Positions 7,135 through 15,586 of a DNA stretch of 18,809 bases are shown piece by piece. This DNA comes from Bacteriovoracaceae bacterium UBA4097 (GTDB lineage Bacteria; Bdellovibrionota; Bacteriovoracia; Bacteriovoracales; Bacteriovoracaceae). A model generated the notes under the pieces. It did not search any database, had not been told where the DNA came from, and saw nothing but the letters and a program-made list of their open reading frames with translations. Every line of letters starts with the position of its first letter. Position 1 is the stretch's first letter. Location: positions 6,850 to 25,658 of the forward strand of contig DFXX01000024.1 of assembly GCA_002381765.1 (NCBI GenBank), read 5' to 3'. A program made the translations under genes and the position numbers.

Positions 7135-7878
7135 ATGAAAATTACAGGTAAGATCCTGCTCGCTTTTGTATCAATAGCTGCCGCACCGGTGGCTTTTGCT
7201 CAATCAACTAATTTACCAGGAGTAAGTGTTAACTTCGGACAAGGTACTAATCTTGTCGATACGCTCGAAGTTCTTCTATTATTTACCGTCCTGACACTGG
7301 CCCCTGCCATTATCATTCTTTGTACTTCATTTACAAGAATCGTGGTGGTGCTCTCTTTTATGAGACAGGCCTTGGGAACTCAGAATATGCCACCCAATCA
7401 ACTCCTGATTGGATTTGCACTGTTTCTATCGGTCTTCGTTATGATGCCTACAGGTCAGTCTATTTATCAAAATAGTCTACAGCCCTATACTGCCAAACAG
7501 ATCAATGCTACTCAGGCACTAGAGGGGCTGGAAAAAGATCTTCGTGGTTTTATGATCAAACATGTTCGTAAAGCTGATATTGGTCTTTTCTACGATGTGA
7601 CAGGCGCGGCTGCTCCTGCTGACATTACTGGCGTTCCTACTCATTATCTTATTCCTGCCTTTATTATCTCTGAGTTAAAGACGGCCTTCCAGATTGGCTT
7701 CTTACTTTATATTCCGTTTATTGTGCTAGATATGGTCGTGGCTTCTGTTCTCATGGCCATGGGGATGATGATGCTTCCTCCAATGCTAGTATCGATGCCT
7801 TTTAAACTTTTGTTATTTGTTCTCGTAGATGGTTGGCAACTTGTAACCGGTGCGATCCTGCGATCGTTTAACACCTAG
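7135..7878 (+). CDS. fliP: Flagellar export gate protein FliP
   Basis: FliP forms the pentameric core of the FliPQR export channel. Its 247 residues match the family. It has a cleavable signal peptide (1-22, ending AFA), as known for FliP, then TM helices at about 42-66, 86-106, 182-207 and 209-235. Family blocks are clear: FTRIVVVLSFMRQALGTQ, MPPNQLLIGFALFLS, FIISELKTAFQIGF and the Met-rich MAMGMMMLPP. The CDS begins 17 bases after the fliO stop with CCAGGAA upstream. Confidence 0.97.
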   Translation: MKITGKILLAFVSIAAAPVAFAQSTNLPGVSVNFGQGTNLVDTLEVLLLFTVLTLAPAIIILCTSFTRIVVVLSFMRQALGTQNMPPNQLLIGFALFLSVFVMMPTGQSIYQNSLQPYTAKQINATQALEGLEKDLRGFMIKHVRKADIGLFYDVTGAAAPADITGVPTHYLIPAFIISELKTAFQIGFLLYIPFIVLDMVVASVLMAMGMMMLPPMLVSMPFKLLLFVLVDGWQLVTGAILRSFNT

Positions 7879-7889
7879 AAGGTAGAAGA

Positions 7890-8162
7890 ATGGAAAATGA
7901 ATTTGTCGTTGAAGTTGTAAGTCAGGCATTGAAGGTGACTTTGATGTTAGCGGCTCCCATGCTAATAGGCGCTTTATTGGTAGGTGTTCTTGTTTCAATT
8001 TTTCAAGCGGTGACTCAGATCAATGAGCAGACCTTATCTTTCATTCCAAAGATTCTTGTCATTATCGCTGCACTAGTTATCTTTAGCCCATGGATGCTTG
8101 AGACTCTTGTGACTTATACCAGAGACTTATTTATCAGTATTCCAGAATTGATTAGGCGCTAA
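7890..8162 (+). CDS. fliQ: Flagellar export gate protein FliQ
   Basis: FliQ is a small two-helix protein of the export gate; four copies wrap around FliP/FliR. Its 90 residues are the standard length. Two hydrophobic helices (about 15-38 and 50-75) flank the conserved VSIFQAVTQINEQTLSFIPK. AAGGTAG sits before the ATG. The stop codon TAA shares one base with the ATG of fliR, so the two genes are translationally coupled. Confidence 0.96.
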   Translation: MENEFVVEVVSQALKVTLMLAAPMLIGALLVGVLVSIFQAVTQINEQTLSFIPKILVIIAALVIFSPWMLETLVTYTRDLFISIPELIRR

Positions 8163-8941
8163 TGAATGTTACTCTGGCAGATCAAACTGTCTTCTATGCT
8201 TTTTGGCTTTGCTTTTCCCGTTGGATAGCAGTTCTTTTTCAATTGCCTCTTTTTGATAACACCTCTGTTCCCATGCTGGTAAAAGTTCTCACCAGCTTTC
8301 TGATTTCCTTTGCCTTCTTTCCTGAGCTTAGAGGCACTCTTCTTGCAGAAATCCAGACAGTAGGTGTGGAAAACATCTGGATTCTGGTGATGTATCACAC
8401 TAGTGCCGGTCTAATTATTGGATTTTTGGTGAAATGTATTATGAGCCTCTTTGTCGCCACTGGTAGCATACTGACCCAGCAAATTGGATTTGCTAGTGTC
8501 ACTTATTTTGATCCCACTCAAGGTCAGCAGGTGGGTCCTTTTGAGAGATTAATTGAGTGGACCCTGCTTATCCTTATTCTGTCCTCGGGTGCACTTTCCC
8601 CCATGTTTAAGGGAGTATTTGAATCTTTCTTTTCCGTGAATTTTGCAAATGGAGCAAAATTGCTGAAATCGCCGGAATATTTTGTGTTATTCTTTAAATC
8701 AGCGTTTACTGCATCTGTCTTACTGGCTGGACCTCTGATCTTCGCAAACTTACTGATGAATCTGGTCTTTGGTATCGTGGCCCGAACCATTCCTCAGATG
8801 AATGTGTTGATGGTGAGTTTCGTAGTAAATATTGGTTTAGGATTACTCCTTTTCTTAGGAATAGCTGAGGAGTTTTTCTTAGTGAGTTTTGATCTTTACG
8901 TTGAGAAATTAGGGGAATGGTTTCAGTTCATTACCCTTTAA
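8162..8941 (+). CDS. fliR: Flagellar export gate protein FliR
   Basis: FliR is the single-copy subunit that closes the FliPQR channel. It has 259 residues with about six hydrophobic stretches and the typical N-terminal FSRWIAVLFQLPLF, GLIIGFLVKC, and IARTIPQMNVLMVSF (the conserved arginine-proline-glutamine-asparagine block). Start ATG 8162 overlaps the fliQ stop by one base. flhB follows 13 bases downstream. Confidence 0.96.
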   Translation: MNVTLADQTVFYAFWLCFSRWIAVLFQLPLFDNTSVPMLVKVLTSFLISFAFFPELRGTLLAEIQTVGVENIWILVMYHTSAGLIIGFLVKCIMSLFVATGSILTQQIGFASVTYFDPTQGQQVGPFERLIEWTLLILILSSGALSPMFKGVFESFFSVNFANGAKLLKSPEYFVLFFKSAFTASVLLAGPLIFANLLMNLVFGIVARTIPQMNVLMVSFVVNIGLGLLLFLGIAEEFFLVSFDLYVEKLGEWFQFITL

Positions 8942-8954
8942 TTAAAGGCATAGG

Positions 8955-10037
8955 ATGGCCGGTCAGAGCGACAGTGATGATGAAAAAACCGAAGAGCCCT
9001 CGCAACACCGGATTGAAGAATCCCGGAAAAAAGGTGAGGTCGCTTCCTCAAAGGAACTCTCAAGTGTTCTGCTTTTAAGCGGATCTTTTCTAACTTTGAT
9101 TATTTGCGGTGTCTTCATCTTCGAGAATTTCACTGAATACATCGACTGGCTTTACCTACAAGATTTCAGAACAATTTATACCCAAGAAAAATTCCTTGAA
9201 GTCATCAAGCAGACGGCCTGGACTTTGGTTAAGACGACCGCTCCGTTCTTTGGTGCTTCTATTTGCCTGGGCTTCCTCACCCAATTTATGCAAATCGGCT
9301 TTCTCTATTCTCCGGAAGTTTTAAATATAGATCTAGAGAGGATAAATCCTCTTAAGGGGTTTGGTCGGCTTTTCTCTAAGAAGGCAATTGTCGAAGCTAT
9401 CAAAGGTGTTTTTAAGTTCACGGTCGTGATATGGATCACCTACGGAGTGATGAAAGATAATATCGGATCATTTCTGGGTTTTCTTCATGCCGATGCCGGA
9501 CAGTCTCTGGCGTTTGGTAAATATCTGATGGTAAAGCTCGGGTTTTCTATTCTATTGGGTCTGGGAGTTATCGCACTGTTTGATTTTGCATGGGAGAAGT
9601 GGTCCTACCGTAAAAAGATGATGATGACTAAACAAGAGGCCAAGGAAGAGTCCAAAGAGCGAGACGGTAGTCCAGAAGTTAAAAATAAAATTCGTCAGAT
9701 TCAGCGGCAGATGGCCCAGAAGAGAATGATGGATGATGTGAAGGGAGCGGATGTAATTGTTACCAATCCCACCCACATTAGTGTAGCATTAAAGTATAAT
9801 GGGGAGAAGATGATTGCCCCCTCAGTGGTGGCAAAAGGTGCCGATCATTTGGCCCTTCGTATTCGCGAGATTGCAAAGGAAAATGATATACCCATTGTTG
9901 AGAACATTATGTTAGCGAGAACGCTCTATAAAACGGTGAAGGTGGGACACGGAGTTCCCCGAACACTTTATAAAGCAGTAGCAGAAATTCTGGCTTTCGT
10001 GTTCAAGCTGCGCCGGAAACAAAAGGCGTTGAAGTAA
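8955..10037 (+). CDS. flhB: Flagellar export switch protein FlhB
   Basis: FlhB switches the export machine from rod/hook to filament substrates by self-cleavage. It has 360 residues. The N-terminal signature DEKTEEPSQHRIEESRKKG is present. Four TM helices lie at about 37-56, 90-112, 150-168 and 192-212, followed by the cytoplasmic helix beginning MMTKQEAKEESKERDG. The autocleavage site NPTH is intact at residues 271-274, in DVIVTNPTHISVALKYN, so normal switching is expected. The C-terminal block RTLYKTVKVGHGVP is also canonical. Confidence 0.97.
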   Translation: MAGQSDSDDEKTEEPSQHRIEESRKKGEVASSKELSSVLLLSGSFLTLIICGVFIFENFTEYIDWLYLQDFRTIYTQEKFLEVIKQTAWTLVKTTAPFFGASICLGFLTQFMQIGFLYSPEVLNIDLERINPLKGFGRLFSKKAIVEAIKGVFKFTVVIWITYGVMKDNIGSFLGFLHADAGQSLAFGKYLMVKLGFSILLGLGVIALFDFAWEKWSYRKKMMMTKQEAKEESKERDGSPEVKNKIRQIQRQMAQKRMMDDVKGADVIVTNPTHISVALKYNGEKMIAPSVVAKGADHLALRIREIAKENDIPIVENIMLARTLYKTVKVGHGVPRTLYKAVAEILAFVFKLRRKQKALK

Positions 10038-10081
10038 AAATTGGCCCAGGATGGGCTACTCCCTTAGGGATGAGGTAAACC

Positions 10082-12157
10082 ATGGATAGGTTTTTTCAGA
10101 AGCTGAAATTCTTTTCGCAAAATTCAGACTTAGCGATTGCTGTCGGATTAATCAGTGTACTTGGTGTGATGATCGTACCAATGCCGCCACTGGCCCTGGA
10201 TCTTTTCTTAGCACTCTCTATTGCTATTGCAGTTGCTGTTCTCCTGATGTCTGTGTATGCCAGAAAACCTCTGGATTTTTCCACCTTTCCTTCAGTGCTT
10301 TTGATTACCACTCTTTTAAGACTCTCTCTAAACGTGGCCTCAACCCGAAATATTCTTTTGAACGGTGCCAATGATGGAACAGGTGCAGCAGGAGCTATCA
10401 TTCAGTCCTTCGGGGACTTTGTGGTGGGAGGAAATTACGCCGTCGGTATCATTATCTTCATCATCTTGGTGGTGATTAACTTTATCGTTATTACCAAGGG
10501 TGCTGGACGAGTAGCAGAAGTATCGGCTCGATTCACCTTAGATGCTATGCCTGGTAAGCAGATGGCCATCGATGCGGATTTGAATGCTGGCTTAATTGAT
10601 GACAAGGAAGCTAAACGCAGACGAGCTGAAGTTGCTCAGGAAGCCGACTTTTATGGATCGATGGATGGTGCTTCCAAGTTCGTTCGAGGAGATGCTATTG
10701 CAGGTATCTTGATTACTGCCATTAACATCATTGGTGGTATTATCGTAGGAGTTGCTCAGAATGATATGAGCTTTGCTGATGCTACTCACATCTTTACTCT
10801 TCTGACAGTTGGTGATGGTTTGGTGGCACAGATTCCTGCGCTCATCATTTCGACCGCTGCAGGTATCATTGCGACTCGTAATTCAAGTAATGAGGGGCTG
10901 GGCGCTCAAGTTGGTCAGGAGTTTTCGGCACACCCGAAAGCTTTTTTCATAACTGCTGGTGCCCTTACTATGTTCGGTCTTATTCCTGGCTTCCCAGGAC
11001 TGCCGTTTATGATTATCGCGTCTTTGATTGCCTTTGCTGGATTTAGAATTGAGAAGAATAAAGAAATCATTAAAATCGCTGAGAAAACTGGGGCAATTGA
11101 ATCTACTAAGACCAAGACTGAAACCCTGGAATCTCTTCTGCCCGTGGAATTGGTACAATTGGAAGTGGGATATGGAATTGTCAATATTGTAGATGCTGAA
11201 CAAAATGGGGACTTACTCGAAAGAATTTCTCATATTAGAAAGCAGTTCGCTCTTGATTGGGGAATTATCATTCCTTCGGTGCGAATTAAAGACAATCTGG
11301 AACTTAAGCCAGGGGGGTATTCCATTAAGCTCAAAGGTATTGAGATCGCCAAAGGTGAGCTTATGCCTGATCATCTTATGGCGATGGATCCGGGAACAGT
11401 TATTGAGCAGATGGATGGAATTGAGACTAAGGAACCAGTGTTTGGACTACCTGCCATTTGGGTCACTGAAGATCGAAAAGACGATGCTCAGTACAATGGT
11501 TATACCGTGGTTGATCTTTCAACAATCGTGGCAACTCATTTAACTGAAGTTCTTAAGGCCAATATGAGTGAGCTCTTTGGACGCCAGGAACTGGTTAAGA
11601 TTATGGAAACTTTTAAAGAAGAGAATCCAAAGATTGTCTCCGATCTGGTTCCGGATATTATGCCGCTTGGAGCTGTCCTGAAAGTACTACAAAACCTTCT
11701 AAGAGAAGGGGTTTCGGTTAGAGATCTTCGTACTATCTTGGAGACCCTGGGAGAATTCGGGACGACGACTAAAGATCCTGAAAGTCTGACCGAATATGCC
11801 CGTCAGGCCCTATATAGAACTATCACTGAGAGAATTAAGAGCTCTCAAGGGGATGTTCCTCTCTTTACCCTTGATCGGGGACTAGAGGAAGCAGTAGCAA
11901 GATCCATTATTCAAACCGATCACGGCTCACAGCTTAATCTTGATCCAAAGGTGACTCAGACAATACTAGCTAGCCTAAATGAGAAGATTGAGGAAGCCAC
12001 CTCACAGGGTGAAAAAATGGTAGTTCTATGCTCACCTGTTATCAGAAGGCACTTCAAGCGTCTGACCGAAAAATTCATTCCCAACATGATTGTGGTCAGT
12101 CATAATGAACTTAGTCCAGATGTTAATATTAGATCGCTCGGCACAGTGAGGTTGTAA
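10082..12157 (+). CDS. flhA: Flagellar export gate protein FlhA
   Basis: FlhA is the large nonameric export gate that couples proton flow to export and binds chaperone-substrate complexes. At 691 residues it is essentially the standard length. The N-terminal half (about 20-310) carries eight TM helices and the FHIPEP block beginning near residue 138 (TKGAGRVAEVSARFTLDAM) with the charged DADLNAGLIDDKEAKRRR stretch. The C-terminal cytoplasmic domain (about 340-691) contains LRTILETLGEFG and ends with the conserved SHNELSPDVNIRSLG. GAGG lies six bases before the ATG. flhF starts three bases after its stop. Confidence 0.97.
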   Translation: MDRFFQKLKFFSQNSDLAIAVGLISVLGVMIVPMPPLALDLFLALSIAIAVAVLLMSVYARKPLDFSTFPSVLLITTLLRLSLNVASTRNILLNGANDGTGAAGAIIQSFGDFVVGGNYAVGIIIFIILVVINFIVITKGAGRVAEVSARFTLDAMPGKQMAIDADLNAGLIDDKEAKRRRAEVAQEADFYGSMDGASKFVRGDAIAGILITAINIIGGIIVGVAQNDMSFADATHIFTLLTVGDGLVAQIPALIISTAAGIIATRNSSNEGLGAQVGQEFSAHPKAFFITAGALTMFGLIPGFPGLPFMIIASLIAFAGFRIEKNKEIIKIAEKTGAIESTKTKTETLESLLPVELVQLEVGYGIVNIVDAEQNGDLLERISHIRKQFALDWGIIIPSVRIKDNLELKPGGYSIKLKGIEIAKGELMPDHLMAMDPGTVIEQMDGIETKEPVFGLPAIWVTEDRKDDAQYNGYTVVDLSTIVATHLTEVLKANMSELFGRQELVKIMETFKEENPKIVSDLVPDIMPLGAVLKVLQNLLREGVSVRDLRTILETLGEFGTTTKDPESLTEYARQALYRTITERIKSSQGDVPLFTLDRGLEEAVARSIIQTDHGSQLNLDPKVTQTILASLNEKIEEATSQGEKMVVLCSPVIRRHFKRLTEKFIPNMIVVSHNELSPDVNIRSLGTVRL

Positions 12158-12160
12158 AGA

Positions 12161-13690
12161 ATGTTCGTTAAGAAATTCGAAGCCGACACATTGGAAGAGG
12201 CCCTAAAGGCAGTAAAATTAGAACTTGGTCCTGATGCCATTATCTTAAAGACCATTACCAATAATGGACTTAAGGGTGCATTCAAAAAAAAGAGGATCGA
12301 GATAACGGCTGCCATATCTGAGAGAAGTTATGAAAAGAAAGCCAAGGTGGATAAAGTGTTGAATGATGATCAAAAGCAAGCTTTTTATCAAAAGCCCGCT
12401 GCCTCCGTTAAAGAATCCATTCAAAAATATAATGGTCCTGAATCCGGTAATGCCAACTCAGGTGGCTATGGGAGTCTTGGTCTGAATAAAATGGTTAATA
12501 CCTTAACCAAGGGCACAGCAAGTCTGGCCGACGTTACTAGCAAAACTTCCAATCTTCTTAAAAATAGTCTTGATGATTTTCTATCAGACGATGATGACTC
12601 TTCACATTTTGAATCCGATTCTGAAGATTATGAGCCGATCATACGAGCTCAACGTCCCCAACAGTCACAACCTCAGCCTCAGCAGAGTCGGGGAAAGTAC
12701 TCCGAGCCTCCTCAGGTTCAACCACAAGCACCTCGTCCTCAGGCCAGACCGGTACCTGAAGAGCCAAGAGAAGCTCCGGTTAATACCGTCTCTCGTGATG
12801 CTTATAATGAACTTAAACAAGAGTTTCGTACTCAGCAGCATAAAATTGAACTTTTAGAGCAGAAAATCTTAGAGCTTTCACAAAACTATCAGTTTAATCA
12901 AAAACATTTAAATGAAGCTCAGGGTGTATTTCAGCTTCGCACTACTTTGAAGACTCTCGATGTAGATGAGGGGCATATTCTGGATCTAATTAAGAAGGCC
13001 AATTACGAGCTTTCAAAAGAGGATCTAGAGAACCCTGACGTGATTTTTGAATTTGCTCTTAAGGAAATGGCCGGATCAATCAATACGGCTATTCCTCTAT
13101 TTGCGAAGATCGATAATGGTCAACCAGTAGTTACTGTTCTCTTGTCAGAAGCAGCTTCCGGTCAAAGTACCATGGGAACCAAGATAGCTGTCCTAAAAAA
13201 AGATGTAGTTCTGATTCAGTATTCCCAGGACGCTCAAAACAATGCCTCAACCGATTTTGCAGCTCAGGTCTTCGGAATCAAGGTTGAAAAAGTACAAAGT
13301 CTCTCTGAAGTCGTAGGCCTTATTCGTAAAGCCGATGAAGCCGGCAAATCTGTCCTGGTAGATGTGCGCTTGAACAGTCGATATTCGGATGAAACCAAAA
13401 AATTTATTGAGACTCTTCGACGTGGTTTCCACCATGTAGAAGTTCTTTGCACACTTTCGGCCATTCACTCTGAACTTTATAACAGAAAAATAATTGCCCG
13501 ATACAAGGACATTGTGGATGGTGTTATCATTTCACATGTGGATCTTTGCATGAACTTTGGGGCCCTCTTCAATGTTCACAAAGCTCACAATAAACTGCCT
13601 CTCAAATTTTTCGGAACAGGCCCAGTAGTGCCAGACGATATTGAGGGAGCAACGGCAGAGAGACTTATGGCAGGCCTCTTTCAGTTCTAA
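12161..13690 (+). CDS. flhF: FlhF-like flagellar placement protein with degenerate GTPase motifs
   Basis: FlhF is an SRP-type GTPase that fixes the site and number of polar flagella. The N-terminal B domain is typical: MFVKKFEADTLEEALKAVK then ELGPDAIILKT. A long variable region follows (about 60-215), with an acidic Asp/Ser stretch near 137-158 and a Pro/Gln-rich linker near 164-203. The C-terminal NG-like domain is recognisable by its end: FGALFNV, KLPLKFFGTG, VPDDIEGATAERL. The nucleotide motifs are lost: the P-loop position (residues 329-337) reads SEAASGQST with Gln335 where Lys belongs; the DTAGR site reads DVRLN (401-405); the TKxD site reads SHVD (458-461). The frame is intact and there is no stop, so this is a retained protein, probably a pseudo-GTPase. 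The 509-residue length exceeds most relatives. The call rests on both conserved ends and the flhA-flhG position. Confidence 0.88.
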   Translation: MFVKKFEADTLEEALKAVKLELGPDAIILKTITNNGLKGAFKKKRIEITAAISERSYEKKAKVDKVLNDDQKQAFYQKPAASVKESIQKYNGPESGNANSGGYGSLGLNKMVNTLTKGTASLADVTSKTSNLLKNSLDDFLSDDDDSSHFESDSEDYEPIIRAQRPQQSQPQPQQSRGKYSEPPQVQPQAPRPQARPVPEEPREAPVNTVSRDAYNELKQEFRTQQHKIELLEQKILELSQNYQFNQKHLNEAQGVFQLRTTLKTLDVDEGHILDLIKKANYELSKEDLENPDVIFEFALKEMAGSINTAIPLFAKIDNGQPVVTVLLSEAASGQSTMGTKIAVLKKDVVLIQYSQDAQNNASTDFAAQVFGIKVEKVQSLSEVVGLIRKADEAGKSVLVDVRLNSRYSDETKKFIETLRRGFHHVEVLCTLSAIHSELYNRKIIARYKDIVDGVIISHVDLCMNFGALFNVHKAHNKLPLKFFGTGPVVPDDIEGATAERLMAGLFQF

Positions 13691-13751
13691 ATTTTCGACT
13701 TGAGTTAAAATGGCCCGACAGGATGTCAGGCCAGTGCGCTACAGGAGTTAT

Positions 13752-14633
13752 ATGCACAAGACCACTGAGTGGCTGTTGTCCTTCACATCTGAACAATCCA
13801 GATTGTCACCGAGTTCACATCTATCAAACAGGGAATTTAGGCCTTGCCGTAAGATTTCAATTACGGGAGGTAAGGGGGGAGTAGGTAAGACCTCTATCGC
13901 TCTTAAAGCGGCCCAGGAACTGGCCCGATCTGGTCACAGAACACTTCTTATCGACTGCGATTCAAATCTTTCTAACACCGCCATTAAACTGGGATTACCG
14001 GTGGATAATAAGTTTGAAAAGCTACTTTCAGCAGAAATCAGCTTTGAAGAATGCTTAATCCAGAGAGGGAACTTTCACCTTCTTCCAGCATGTAACGGCT
14101 CTTTGGAGCTTTTTGAAAACAAACTTCATCTCGATGAAATTATCATAGATATCATTTCAAGCCATGAGCATGAATATGATTTTATCCTGCTTGATTGTCC
14201 TGCCGGGCTAGGCAAAGAATCGATGATTCTGAGTGCCTATTGCGATCACCGCATCGTGATTGTGACACCTGACAGATCCTCCATCACCGACTCTTATTCC
14301 TTGATTAAGCTCTTGTCCCAGCGCTTCGGCATTCAGGAGAATCATCTCATCGTGAATATGTATCAGAGTGAGAAGCAGTATCAGCGTGTGGCCCAGACAC
14401 TGAGTGAAACTATCGACAATTTCCTTGGTGGGAAGACGCATATCCTTGGCGGCATTCAAAAACTCAATGTAGATGCCTCAGGATTTGATACTTTTTTCCT
14501 CTCTGAAGAGAAAAATGAATGGAATAAAAACTTCATTAAACTTTTATATGGGTTCGCCGAAAAAGCTGGTGGACCACTGATTGCCCAAACTGGGAAATCC
14601 AGTCAGATGGCCTATGAACAAGATGTTCACTAA
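13752..14633 (+). CDS. flhG: FlhG (FleN/YlxH) MinD-like ATPase, flagellar number regulator
   Basis: FlhG is a MinD/ParA-type ATPase that limits flagellar number and acts with FlhF. The start is placed at ATG 13752, with AGGAG four bases upstream, rather than the in-frame ATG 13710, which has no ribosome site; this gives 293 residues. The deviant Walker A, GGKGGVGKTS (39-48), is intact with signature Lys41 and P-loop Lys46. IDCDSNLSN supplies the switch aspartates (Asp68, Asp70), and FILLDCPAG is the Walker B-like block. The first 30 residues lack a DQAxxLR-like motif that in well-studied FlhG proteins stimulates FlhF. A clear C-terminal amphipathic membrane helix is not obvious; FIKLLYGFAEKA is the best candidate. 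Confidence 0.92.
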   Translation: MHKTTEWLLSFTSEQSRLSPSSHLSNREFRPCRKISITGGKGGVGKTSIALKAAQELARSGHRTLLIDCDSNLSNTAIKLGLPVDNKFEKLLSAEISFEECLIQRGNFHLLPACNGSLELFENKLHLDEIIIDIISSHEHEYDFILLDCPAGLGKESMILSAYCDHRIVIVTPDRSSITDSYSLIKLLSQRFGIQENHLIVNMYQSEKQYQRVAQTLSETIDNFLGGKTHILGGIQKLNVDASGFDTFFLSEEKNEWNKNFIKLLYGFAEKAGGPLIAQTGKSSQMAYEQDVH

Positions 14634-14658
14634 CGGTAAAAGCTAAGGAGAGCTCCAC

Positions 14659-15444
14659 ATGTCATCACTCACGGCCAAACTTAAAAACTTAAAAGATTAC
14701 CGCAGCACTGTCGATCCGATAGTGAAAGATGAGATTATTCTCGAATACGCTCCGTTAGTTCGCTACATCGCCCAGAAGATTGCTTCACGTCTTCCTCCGA
14801 ATATCGAGTTGGATGACATGATTTCTTGTGGAGTCATCGGCTTGATGGATGCCATCGAAAAGTTCGACCCAACTCGTGATAATAAGTTTAAGACTTATGC
14901 TGAGTTCAGAATCAGAGGAGCTATCCTTGATGAACTTCGCTCACAAGACTGGGTTCCTCGCTCTGTAAGAGAGAAGGCGAAGATCGTTGAGAAAGCTTAT
15001 GCGAAGCTTGAAAAAGATCTCGGTCGATCTGCCACAGATGATGAAATGTGCACAGAGCTTCAGTGTTCAATGGATGAATTCCATGAACTAATCAATAAAT
15101 CAAAATCCGTTTCTCTTCTGAATATCGAAGATGCAGCGGCTATGAGTAAAGGTGATAAGAAGCTGATGGTTTCCCTAATGGAGACTTCACGTTCGGCCAA
15201 TCCACAGAACGCTGTTGGATTTAAGCGAGCCCAGGAAATTATCAAAGAGGGCATTAAGACCTTGCCTGAAAAGCAGCGTTTGGTTCTCTCGCTTTACTAT
15301 TTCGAAGATCTTAACCTAAAAGAGATTGGCCAGGTTCTGGACGTAACAGAGTCCCGCGTTTCTCAGCTACATACTCAGGCGATCTTGAAGCTTAAGGCGA
15401 AGCTTCGTAACCAGTTCGATTCTTATGAGGATCTTGCCGGTTAA
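14659..15444 (+). CDS. fliA: Flagellar sigma factor FliA (sigma-28)
   Basis: This sigma factor directs RNA polymerase to late flagellar and motility promoters. It has 261 residues. Region 2 is complete (LVRYIAQKIASRLPPNIEL, then GLMDAIEKFDP, KFKTYAEFRIRGAILDELR and the FliA-typical DWVPRSVR). Region 3 lies at about 112-165. Region 4 carries the helix-turn-helix: LPEKQRLVLSLYYFEDL, LKEIGQVLDVTESRVSQLH. AAGGAG lies nine bases before the ATG. It is last in the operon, 25 bases after flhG, so it is expressed with the export apparatus. No FlgM-like anti-sigma gene is in the window. Confidence 0.97.
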   Translation: MSSLTAKLKNLKDYRSTVDPIVKDEIILEYAPLVRYIAQKIASRLPPNIELDDMISCGVIGLMDAIEKFDPTRDNKFKTYAEFRIRGAILDELRSQDWVPRSVREKAKIVEKAYAKLEKDLGRSATDDEMCTELQCSMDEFHELINKSKSVSLLNIEDAAAMSKGDKKLMVSLMETSRSANPQNAVGFKRAQEIIKEGIKTLPEKQRLVLSLYYFEDLNLKEIGQVLDVTESRVSQLHTQAILKLKAKLRNQFDSYEDLAG

Positions 15445-15470
15445 TTTTTTCTCTTCCAAGCTTCTACCAG

Positions 15471-15499
15471 AGCCCGAGCTACTAGCTCGGGCTTTTTTT
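15471..15499 (+). terminator. Rho-independent terminator closing the flagellar operon
   Basis: A perfect 10-bp stem (AGCCCGAGCT against AGCTCGGGCT) with a three-base loop is followed by seven T. It lies 27 bases after the fliA stop and separates fliA from the next transcription unit. Confidence 0.95.
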
Positions 15500-15586
15500 A
15501 TCTCAAGTATTTCGACTAAATCACTTCACAATCCCTTTGCTTTTATCAGACAATTAAGTATCAGATTTTACTAAAGGGTGAATTCA

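Noticed and set aside
10915..11203. Minus-strand open frames inside flhA and other flagellar genes
   Set aside because: They lie entirely within strongly conserved plus-strand genes, have no ribosome sites and encode low-complexity unrecognisable proteins.
12570..12857. Overlapping plus-strand frame within flhF
   Set aside because: It is a frame-shifted shadow of the FlhF linker region with no ribosome site; checking it also showed no sign of a frameshift that would restore the GTPase motifs.
13710..13751. Earlier in-frame ATG for FlhG
   Set aside because: No Shine-Dalgarno sequence precedes it, while ATG 13752 has AGGAG; the extra 14 residues also show no FlhF-activating motif.
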